A program made the position numbers and the translations under genes. Below are positions 15,601 to 25,415 of a DNA stretch of 64,000 bases, in pieces (position 1 is the first letter of the stretch; each line of letters opens with the position of its first letter). The stretch lies in assembly GCA_020086605.1 (NCBI GenBank), contig JACBWW010000021.1, positions 4,742,940 through 4,806,939 on the forward strand. The letters are read 5' to 3'. The DNA is from Lanius collurio (taxonomy: Eukaryota; Chordata; Aves; Passeriformes; Laniidae). The notes beneath the pieces were generated by a model. It saw only the letters and a program-made list of their open reading frames with translations, did not search any database and had not been told where the DNA came from.

Positions 15601-16640
15601 TGTGTACATCTGAAGTGGAACCAATGCCATTTATTAATAATCTGATTAAAATAATGACAAGTATTATTTTTGTAGCATGGAAAACTGTAAACATTAAATG
15701 AATAAGACTGAGAATCATGGAAGCCAATCTTCATTGCTAGAATAAAATAATCAGCTGAACTGAGGCAAACAGGACAGTGAACATTTCAGAAAGGAGTTTG
15801 TGGCTGCTAGGGTGGAACTAACATCTTAGAAGAGTTAGTGTAGTCAGTATTTGAAGTGCACAATATTTTGGAATAAATCATTAAAGCAACATAGGATCTC
15901 TTCATTATGCATGTCTTTTGAATATTCTACAGCCCTCAGAACTTCCCCCCATATTTTACGCTTCTATTGTCTGCCAGTCCCAGGGCTTAGCAGTAAATCT
16001 CCAAGCCAGTCCTTCTTCATAGTGGTGGCTAAGCAGTCATCGGGTGAAAGCATGGAATGGATGCTGCCCCTGGATCAGGGCAGGCATTTCTGTCTTGTTT
16101 TCCCTTTCCTAGCCATAACTATCAAAGTCTGCTTAACATATGAATAAAGATTCCTGCATCTTGCACTCTCCTGAGAGGAACTTCTCTGGCTTGCCACTCA
16201 GAAACCTTCTTCTGGTTTCCCAGCTGTCCCCTACTCTAAGTTGGGGATGTTTTTTTTTCATCTTCTTCTCTGCTCAGGATTTTACCCCTGACTGTGATGT
16301 GTTTAAAGAAAAAAAGCATACTCTTTGTACTATCAGGATAAGCAATGAAGGTGTTAGATCTTCCTCTTGTAAGATGGACTCAGCTTTCCCTTGACTATAT
16401 TTCTAGTTCGATTTCAGCTTTCTTTAATACTGGTACCAAAATTGTGCAAAGCTTTCTGTCTGGCTGTAGAGTAGAAAATTTTTCAAACTGGGTCATGTCT
16501 GCAAGGGTGAACCTTTACTCCAAGTTCAAAGTCAAAAGCATCAGAAAGCTGAGTGTTATCACCCTGAGGATAAAATACACAGAGCTTTTAAACCATAAAT
16601 GCTGTGCATCACAGCATCTCTGTTACTACAGCAGGCCAAA

Positions 16641-16880
16641 ATGACACTGTCTGCTTTGCGAGTGACACTGCCTTTTTCTCTCAGTGTGTTCGTTTCTCTG
16701 CTTTTCATTCTCTGGTGCCTCATTTCTGACTCATCGTGTGAACTGAGCCAAAGAATGGGAACAGAGAGCTCAGGCTTTGTGTTTTCCTTCCATGCTGCCC
16801 CTGCACACTGGGAGATAAGTGTTTCCCAGTTCTCTGAGCCCATAAATTGCAGCCGACTTACAAAACAAGCCGAAATGTGA
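16641..16880 (+). other. Unrecognised 79-codon frame with hydrophobic N-terminal segment (possible exon)
   Basis: From ATG at 16641 the frame encodes a short polar N-terminus (MTLSALRVT), a hydrophobic span of about 23 residues (PFSLSVFVSLLFILWCLI), then a polar region with a possible N-glycosylation site (INCS). The closing codons overlap a GTGAGT donor-like site (GAAAT|GTGAGT). It would suit a signal peptide or type II anchor exon, but I recognise no family and see no continuing exon. Chance is the default explanation. Confidence 0.15.
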
Positions 16881-17149
16881 GTTTGGGGGGGCTACAACTT
16901 TGATCTCAAATTACAAATATGATAGATTAATTTTGTTTAATTTACACTCTCTGAATAAAGGAGATCTTTCAATCACGGTTTTTGAAGAGTTTGGATTTCT
17001 GAATATGGAATAATCATTAAATTGGGTAAAATATTCGCCAACAGCACCAGTTTTTATTTAAAACGGTTTGAAACGAGAACAAAATGAAGAAGTTGTTTGA
17101 TAAAAGCAATAAAACTCACGCACCAGCCAAAAAAATTTTAGTGAGGTGC

Positions 17150-17210
17150 CACCTTGTGCCTGCGGAGCGACATGGCCGGACCTGTGCGCGGGGCGGGGTC
17201 GGACAGGGGA
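17150..17210. promoter_or_regulatory. Small CpG-rich patch with a GC box
   Basis: Contains GGGGCGGGG (Sp1-type GC box) at 17190-17198 amid about seven CpGs in 60 bp, in otherwise AT-rich sequence. It is too short to qualify as a CpG island, and no start site or gene is recognised. Confidence 0.25.
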
Positions 17211-18068
17211 CCACATAACAGCAAATGCCGTGGAATTTGGAAGTGAAAAAAACGGAACAGGGCTTTTAAAATGTTTGCTGTTAATTGGCACCTGTCTCTC
17301 AGAACAGTGGATCCCTGAAAGTGAAGACAAGGATTGTTAAAACAGTTAAACTTAGTCTTTCTCTCTCAGAAGGGGTGCATTTGAGAAGCCTTTGGAGGGG
17401 GCAGTTCTGATTTCACAACTGTCCCACGTGCCCAAATAGCATTTGTTAGCCAGCTACTTCCACTTCCGACACGCTGATGCTGGGCAGCCTTTTCACCATC
17501 TCAGCACAACGGGACATCCCCAAAGCCTCTCAGCGTGCAGGAGCGCGGCAGTGGCTGTGGTTGCAGAGCTGTCCCTGGTCACACAGGGACTGTGCCCACG
17601 GGCACTTTAACGAGTGACCTGGAGGGGTATCAGCCAGCCCCTCTGGTCACTCCGGGGCACAGCGAGTGATCAGCTCTTCTGACAGACGCCTGTCACGATT
17701 GTGCTGCTTCTGCCAGCAGTGCACAGAGCAGTAGGATGCTGCCAGGAATGTGAATGCTTCCCTTCTATGTATCCTGCTGAAAAACATTTTCTTCTAGGTT
17801 TATTAAAAATTAATTTTTATAGTTTTTGTTTTTAAAACGTTAGCACAAATTTTGCTGCTCTTGGCATTTTCTGTGAGTATCAAAGTTTCCATTCTCTTTT
17901 TATTTTTTGATTTGTATTTTCTTGAAAATTAATAGTTTTTTGAATGCAATTCCAGCCTCAGGGAATACAAGGAGAGTAGAATTTGGAGACATGAAGTGCT
18001 GAATTAGTACAAATTTCAGCAACATCTGAAATGTCTGTACTCTTTAATCTGAATATATGGGATCTTTA

Positions 18069-18120
18069 TTAGGTTTTATTTCATTCTATTTTTATTTCAT
18101 TCTATTTTATTTCATTCTAT
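18069..18120. repeat. Short tandem repeat, unit about 16 bp (TTTCATTCTATTTTTA)
   Basis: Three imperfect copies of TTTATTTCATTCTAT in succession; low-complexity T/A-rich sequence. Confidence 0.85.
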
Positions 18121-18995
18121 CAGCTCAGTTGCTTCAGTAAGAGCAACTTACTAAGTTGCATTTGCTAGGAGCACTGATGTCTGTATGTTGCCAAGAGCAG
18201 TTTTAGACAGAAGATGGATATACCAGAACTGTTAAACAACTAAAAATATGATTATTACTTACAAAATTTGCTGTTCATATATAACATAACTATGTTTGTC
18301 TTGGAGATAGTTTCCATAAGAAAACATGCAATTTTTCTTCCTAGAAAACAAAATATTATTGAACAGCCTTACATACTAAGGATTACATAACAATTTATGG
18401 TGATTTACATGGTACATCTCTTCTTTTAAAAGAAGTAATATTCCCATAATGAATTTCAAGGTTAGTAAGGTCTGACAGTAAATTTTAAGGACAGAAATTA
18501 GACTTGTGCCTTTATACGGACAGAGAGCTTATTTCCTCGTAAAGACTCATGAGCTTGTGTTTGTACAGAATTAATCAGTAATTAAATTCAGACTTTGGCT
18601 CAGTTTGAAGTGTTTTATGCAATTGTGAATCCATGGTGTTTTAGAAGTAAGAATGTAGCAGAAAAAAACCCACTTTGCAGAAATGAGAATCCAAATTGTG
18701 TGGACTTCTGTTTGCAAGTGTGAGTCCAAGAGAGATGCTGGTTTTCCAAATCCCCATCCTTCTCCAGCTCCTTCTCTTTCTCTGCTACAAATACTCACCC
18801 ACTGTAGAATATAAATGGAAACAAAGGTTTCATGCTGAGTCTAAGCAAAAGCCCCAACCTCAGTTCTTTAAGGAGTCTGGGTCAGGACTCTAATTTTTGG
18901 CTATGGCCCATGGTTTGATATGCTGGGGTGCAAGATGACTCGTTCACTTTTAACCAGTGCTATGAACACAGAGCAAGGGGATCAGTTTGTAAGGA

Positions 18996-19001
18996 CTACC
19001 T
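18996..19001. repeat. Left target-site duplication of the solo LTR
   Basis: CTACCT, immediately before the LTR terminal TG (plus strand). It is identical to 19412-19417. Confidence 0.8.
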
Positions 19002-19411
19002 TGCAGGAGCTCAGGACTTTTGGACAACAAACCAATATGATTACGGACAACAAACCAATATGATTATGGACAACAAACCAATATGATTACACAAAAGCCG
19101 TTTATTGTTTACATGACACTAAACTTAGGCCTTTTTGCAGCCGGGGTTGACACAATCATGCACTGCTTGGTTGGTCCCTCTATCTTGTCCCCATGCTCTG
19201 CATGCACCTTTCAAAAAGGGTGATTGGTTCTAGTCCAGGATAGTACAGTCCTTCTTTATTTACTTTTCTTGCTGTCTTGTTATTCCATTTCTCAACGTCT
19301 TCTCTTCCCAATTTAGTGCTGCTTACTTTCTGGTAACCTTAATGAATTCCTGAGGGCTCTGATAAGGGTAGTTTGGCTGAGGCACCCTCAGGGTTCAAGT
19401 GCCTTACAACA
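19002..19411 (-). mobile_element. Solo LTR of an endogenous retrovirus (class II type), 410 bp
   Basis: On minus the element starts TGTTGTAAGGCACTTG and ends CTCCTGCA (TG...CA). It is flanked by an exact 6-bp direct repeat, CTACCT, at 18996-19001 and 19412-19417; 6-bp duplications are typical of class II (alpha/beta-like) elements. An AATAAA lies on minus at 19106-19101, as expected for the R region. No gag, pol or env sequence adjoins, so this is a recombined solo LTR. A 23-bp triplication lies downstream of the poly(A) signal. Orientation rests on the AATAAA and the TGTTG terminus. Confidence 0.85.
19022..19090. repeat. Three tandem copies of a 23-bp unit inside the LTR
   Basis: Units at 19022-19044, 19045-19067 and 19068-19090. 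Each contains GGACAACAAACCAATATGAT, and they differ by one base at the end of the second copy. Near-identity implies recent expansion or homogenisation. Confidence 0.97.
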
Positions 19412-19417
19412 CTACCT
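19412..19417. repeat. Right target-site duplication of the solo LTR
   Basis: CTACCT, immediately after the LTR terminal CA (plus strand). It is identical to 18996-19001. Confidence 0.8.
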
Positions 19418-21381
19418 ATAGAATATGTTATAGGGGGGGCAGAGAATAATCTAGTGCTGGAAAACACAGAGAAATCACTTTCTAGTTTATCGTAAGTCTT
19501 TTAAATGTTTCTATAAAGCAGAAATCCAATGCCTACTGTGTTAAGGACTCAAAGCATGCTGGCAAATAGCCTGATAGGGCAAATAAGGACATCTCACATT
19601 CCAGTCTTCACAATCCTTAAACAAGAGGGAACAGCAATTTCTTACATTCTGTAATTAAGCAAATATGCAGTTCTCAGATATAACAGTACTGAGTATTTTA
19701 CTGAAACTTTTAGACATCAGCCTGCACTCTCCATAGGTTCAGGGTTTTACAAGCTGTTTCCATGGCAAAATGAGATTGATTCTGAAGCCAAATAGTTAAT
19801 TGGTGAAATCCATGTTATTTACCAAAAAATGTAGGCAAAACACTGTTCTCTTCAATACAGTAGACAGATTCCTCTTTTATGTTTCCAAACCTTCTTTTCC
19901 AGAAACTACTTTGTTTATAAAGGTTTCTCTGAGGAAGATGGTTCCTTCACTATCTTCTTGTTGTTTCTGAGTTTTTTCCTCAATTACATTTCATTCATTA
20001 GGCCAAGAAGATTGTTTTTTTTCCATATTGAACTTCTAAATCCAACCTTTTAAAATGACTCTTCATTTTTGCTGTCCTCTGTAAGACTGAAATTCCTAGG
20101 TAGTCTATATTTTGCATGAGATACTAATCATGGATCAATAGAAAGAATAATGTCCACTGTCAGTATCATTGTTGCACATGTTGGAAAATTGCTATAATCA
20201 GGAGAATGTGTTCCTGGCTTTTGTTGTTTGGAGGATTTTGTCTTTTTTCTTCCAGGATGAGTAAGAAGAGAAAAAAAATACTTATCCATCCACTGACCAA
20301 GAGGTATATTAGAATATGCCTCACAAAGGGATAAGTGTCATCTAGGAGTATAATGGAGGGAAAAGCTGTCTGTAATGAAAGGATCAGGACACTATCTGGC
20401 CAAGCTGCAGTTACTCTACAGAAGCAGAAATTGTTCCATATATTTTTTAGATTGTCACATCTTCATAGATCCACTAAAAGAGATTACATTTTAGATATGC
20501 AGATAAAGTCCACATATTTTAATTATGTTAACTGATGCTGAGAGTCAACATTTCAGTTGTTCCCTTAAGTTGTGGTGTCATCAGCTCCCTTGCATGGCAG
20601 TAGAGCCAGTGGAAGAGATCAGTGTAGGGGCTCCCAGGGTCCTCCCACCCTCTCAGTGCACCTTGGTGAAGGTAACGTGCAGCACTCTCGGGGATCACCC
20701 TGCCCAAGGGCTCTGCCTGCACACACAGCCTTTCTGTGGGACAGGCTGCTGCCCAGGGGAGTCACTTGGCTGCCAGAAGGCTTAGGTGGGCTGTGACACT
20801 GCTGCTATTGGTGTCTGAAACAGCTGAGAGAAAACCTGGATTGCAGCTGCTGCAGTCACACTTCTTGTGGGCACTGTGGAGGAACTGAGGTGGAGCAGCT
20901 GCCACTTCCCTGCCCTCCCAAACACCAGTGCTGCTTCACAGCCTACTTTTTAGCAACTGCTGGGAGACACAGACAGCAGGTCCAGCAAATTATCATAACT
21001 TTAAAGAGCAGAGTTATGTGTGAAAAGCCATCTTGTTTCCCATTCAAAACCAGAAAGAAATGAGAATTTCTTAATTGCTGAATATTTCTTGTGAGGCAAA
21101 TCCAAACATAAAACACCTTGTTACTGATCACAGTGATGTAATTGCTAGTGTGAAGCAAAACTGAAATAGTTTACTCTCTTTGACTTTCCAGGGCTTTATA
21201 ACCACCAGGTGCTGAAGTGGATTTCAGGGAGGTAATTTTTCACTTGTGCTGTTTTCTGTGAAGCCCAGATCAGAGCCTGCTCTGGAAAGTGGAGTAGGCC
21301 AAAGCCACAGTGCCAGCTAAAATCTTTTCTCAACCTCTTGTTACAAAGTGCTCTTTGAACACTTTTTTAGCTCATCTTTTC

Positions 21382-21571
21382 AGTGTGTGAGGCACTGGAA
21401 CAGCTTTTCCAGAGAAGCTGAGGTTGCTCCATCCCTGGAAGTGTTCAAGGGCAGGTTGGACGGAGCTGTGAGCAACCTGGTCTAGTGGAAGGTGCCCCTG
21501 CCCATGGCAGGGTGTTGGAACTGGGAGATCTTTGAGGCTCCTGCCAACCCAAACCATTCTGTGATCCTATG
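21382..21571 (+). mobile_element. CR1 LINE 3' tail fragment
   Basis: About 190 bp matching the CR1 3' end: GCACTGGAACAGCTTTTCCAG, then CATCCCTGGAAGTGTTCAAG, a CCTGCCCATGGCAGG block, and CCAACCCAAACCATTCTGTGA before a degenerate ATTCTGTGATCCTATG tail. Plus orientation, heavily 5'-truncated. Confidence 0.93.
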
Positions 21572-21964
21572 AAATACAGAGCATTATTTCCCATTCTGGT
21601 GAGCAGTGTTGTCTCTTGGAGACTGCCTCTTAAGAGTGCCTCTACAAGTTTTGGAGCTATAACTCTGCCCTGCAAAATTTGAAAAAAATAAGTACTATGG
21701 TCATTTTAGTTTGTAAATCAGTCCCTGATACTTCAAATAATCTAGGTTCTGCATAAGTTAATTCTTTTTCAGTAATTAAGAATGGACTGTGAGATCTAAC
21801 TGGCTGTTAGAAATCCATTAATTGACGTAAAATGGTTACACAGTTGTCTTAAAATTTAGGGGGAAAAGAATATATTTCAGTTGGCAGAATTAAAAGTACT
21901 TAATTCTGTAAAAGAAAAAAGGGAAGCGAGAGAGTATAGTCATTCCTTTAAACTAACCTCTCCT

Positions 21965-22042
21965 GGAGAGTCCTTTGCATCACTGTTCAGCTGATTGGAA
22001 CTGTGTGGGAGAGTCCTTTGCATCACTGTTCAGCTGATTGGA
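21965..22042. repeat. Direct duplication of a 35-bp segment
   Basis: The 35 bases at 21965-21999 recur exactly at 22008-22042 (period 43). The unit contains GAGTCCTTTGCATCACTGTT and an octamer-like TTTGCATC. The 8-base spacer differs from the sequence after the second copy. Confidence 0.95.
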
Positions 22043-25036
22043 CTTTATTTAGAAAGGTGCAGCTGCAGGCTCAGTTTATGTGCTGATAAGTGTGGACAGT
22101 TTTATTGAAATGAAGGCAGCAACCTCTCAGACCACTGTAGCTCAAGTTATTTCCCAGTGCCTACAGAAACCCCTCCATCTTCCATCCACTGTGTGCATTA
22201 CAAAACAAACAGGGAAAGCAAACAAAAAGTGCCTTTGACTGTTTGAATCCTGGTAGTACTTGTTTGCAGTAGATGGCCAGCTCCATGTCTCTCCTAGGGA
22301 CAAGTAAGGAGCACCCAGTTCTTCACCAATCTGCCACTGGCTACATTGATAATCTACAGAAGGCCACACTGTATGAGATTTTTTTGCTCTGTCTTTCTAA
22401 TTCAAATGGAAAAAAACATTGTCATGAATATGAATGTTTCTATGGATTTAAATTAGGAGCTTATTGTGTAATCAAATTCAGTGAGGATGAGAAGACACAT
22501 GGTAAACAGAATAGTTTTGTCTATAGCACAAAGACTGAATTAGATTTTAAAAAGAAAATCTGGTTGGCAGTTATGTAAGACTATTTTATGATGTTTGTTT
22601 GTGACTAGGGAAAAGAGGAGAGTTTGGCAAGGAAATGTTTTGTCCTAAATCCTGGCAAGCATATTCATTTCCCAAAAGATGCTGTTTTGTCTACTTTTCA
22701 TTTTTCTGTATTCTGTAGACAGCAAAAAGTTCTCATATGTGTCTGTGAACATTTATTCTGTTGTGACAATAAAGATTCCTCATGCAAATATGAAATCAGA
22801 GGATTACAAATTATGTATTGCAGCTATTTCCTGTATACATGTTGGAAACTTAAAGTATTCTCAGTATGGATTCTGAAGAGAAAAATACACAATTCAGTAG
22901 AAATTGATTTCTGCCTTGATTTTCCATTCAGTAATGTGAGTTATGTATTAGTGCAACTGTAATGCTTTCTTTGGATTTACTCTTGATTTATCACGTTGCA
23001 AATGAAAACAGTATCAGGTCTATGCACTTTTGCAGACTTTCACTGATTTTTGGTAGGTTGCTGACCTAGTTGCAGAGCCATAATCTTAGGAGAATACTAA
23101 TAAATTGATCACTATCAAAATTGTCTCAATTCCTTGAAGACATTTTACATAACTTATTTGGCACCTTGGCTGGTTGGTGCTGTGGGTTACAGTCTGCTGT
23201 AGACTGTAATACAAATGGCCTGAAAAGAGGTGGAAATTAGGTTTTATTAGAAATTTGAAATTGTATTTACTAAAGACAATTTTTTTAACTGCCTTTGCAA
23301 ATACATCAAGAGCCTGATAATAATAAGCTTAAGCCATACCATGGTTTTCTAGATGAATTGAAGTGATTTGGTCTCTCCTACAGCACCTGTAGCAAAAGCA
23401 CAGTGAGAACAACTCAGAAGCCAGATCTACATAAATGGTTTTAAACACCTTCCCATACACTGTATGAACAACTGTCTCCAAGAATAAAGCATCAAAGTTA
23501 ATAGGACAGGTATTTTTAAACTATCACTACATAGATTACATTTGTGGTTTATGTTCTTATACATACTTGAAAGTCCAAATTCATATTATAATGGAGGTTG
23601 AAAGAAATAACAGGTCCTTCAAAATCAGTGCAAAACTTCATTAGAACATTTATGCTTCACATCTTAACAGCATTTAGGAGATGTCAGATGGAGGTTAGAT
23701 AGCTCAGAGTCTGAGGTCTAAAGCTGACAAGTATCCTTTGAAGATGGTTTTAGTGCATAACACATCTTGACTAACCAGGTTGAGTGGCACAGTAAATTTA
23801 CGGAGCCCTGGTTTCTGCTTCACCATTTGAGTTGCAAGAGCATTTGCAATGTATTTCATACCAATGGGCAGTGAAAAATTCTGTCCTCTGCTGTAGAATT
23901 CTGTCTCTAGTAGTGATTTTGTAGTGAGGAATGTCCAACCTTAAGTGTCCAACACAGAGCAATGAAAATTATATGTGCAAGTATTTCAACAGCTTGTGCA
24001 GCAGCTGGCAAATTATGTGTAGGAAGGTTTATTCTCTTGTCTGTGCATGTACTAAATACTTACTGATTCCCACCTTTTAAACATGAAATACTAAATAATT
24101 AAATTTAATGATATAAAAGCTCTTAGGAAAAGCTCATTTTTGTCTAATATATGCCTCATATTTCATTATGCAATGAGGATACACCTAAAATGTCAAGACA
24201 GGACTTAAAAATCATTCTTCACTCCCACACTAGATATTAACTTAGACTCCGTGAGAATCCAAGGGCATTCAAATACATTTTGAAAAACATTGACTGGCCT
24301 GCTGTCTATAAAGAGCAAAGGAACTGAATACACCTCAGTATAATATAACTCCTATCAAATATTCATATTGATCAACTTTAAACTTCAGCAAGTATAGTAG
24401 TGAAACCTCTAACAATTATTTTCTACCACATGGACAGGAATTATAAAAATAAGTTGTAGTGTATGGTTTAAATATTGTAGTTCCAGTAAATAAGTAATAT
24501 AGCAAACAGAAGAAATTACAAGAAGTCATACTTTTAAATTGAGTTTATGATGAAATACTTTTGTATCAGAGTAAATTCTCATGCATTTCCAGAGGGGGAA
24601 AGAAATAATTTGCCTGCATCCCAATTCTGTAATGGATTATAAGTGGAAAATTCTGAAATTAACATTTAAAATATAAAGCAATTCATCATTTTATAGAGAA
24701 TACAGAGTTTCTAATTAGGTTGTTTTACTAAACATTGAATGCAGAAATTATTCAATGAGAGTGTTTGCTAATCCCCAAAATGTGCCTATGTGAGCTGTAT
24801 TATGTAGGTGTGCCTGTTTCAAAGCCTGTTTCCAGCTGGACAAGACTTGCTCCTTACCTTTGTCTGGCAGTGTCTGGAGTCTCACTGGAACAGCCGCTGT
24901 CCCAGCTCTGCTCTGCTGGCCCCAAGGAGCTGCCGTGGGGCCCAGTCCTGTCTGCATTGTGGCTGCTCACAGATCCTTCTCCAAGCATCCCTTCTCTTAC
25001 TGCTGACTTGAGATTCTCAGAGAAGACTTGGGGCAT

Positions 25037-25049
25037 TTCTAGAAATTTC
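25037..25049. promoter_or_regulatory. Heat-shock-element-like motif
   Basis: TTCTAGAAATTTC, three alternating TTC/GAA blocks with 2-bp gaps, the minimal HSF trimer site. It abuts the minisatellite and may simply be a diverged unit. No promoter is recognised nearby, so function is doubtful. Confidence 0.2.
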
Positions 25050-25077
25050 TGAAAAAAAAAAAAATAGCAAGTGGGGA

Positions 25078-25415
25078 GAAAAATACAAGAAAGCATCAAG
25101 AACATCCTCAGAAAGCAGCATGGGAATTCCTAGAACACTGTGAAAATTGTGTAGGAAAAATTCCCAGAAAACAGACAGGACATTCCTAGAAAGTATCAAG
25201 ATTTCTAAAATGTAAGGGAAGCCCTAGAAAGTAGAGGGAAAATTCCTAGGAAGCAGTAAATGAATGGTTAGAAAGCAGAAGGTGAATTCCTAGAAAGCAT
25301 CAGGATTATGGATAAAATGGACTGGTGTAATTACCAGAAAGCACTAGGAGAAATCAAGAGAGGTCTTCCAGTGTTAAGGGTTTTCCAGAAAGCTGCAGAA
25401 TGCCAGAAAATACCA
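25078..25415. repeat. Degenerate minisatellite, unit about 22 bp, rich in STAT-like palindromes
   Basis: About a dozen diverged copies of a unit near CCTAGAAAGCAnCAGGnnAATT. Unit starts can be seen at CTCAGAAAGCAGC, CCTAGAACACTG, CCCAGAAAACAG, CCTAGAAAGTATC, CCTAGAAAGTAG, CCTAGGAAGCAG, TTAGAAAGCAG and CCTAGAAAGCATC, some separated by longer diverged stretches. TTCCTAGAA occurs at 25127-25135, 25183-25191 and 25287-25295, and TTCCCAGAA at 25161-25169; each fits TTCYNRGAA. Confidence 0.8.

Larger units (their letters stand above)
3220..18995. other. Intergenic, almost empty
   Basis: AT-rich sequence with no recognised gene. The only items of note are the SINE-like relic near 12600, the frame at 16641-16880, the GC patch near 17190 and the short tandem repeat at 18069. 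The longest ATG-initiated frame (minus, 4275-3838, 145 codons) has no recognisable domain. Confidence 0.55.

Noticed and set aside
22624..22962. 112-codon plus frame
   Set aside because: Starts at TTG, lies in AT-rich sequence, is rich in Cys/Phe/Tyr as expected of random AT-rich codons, and shows no family.
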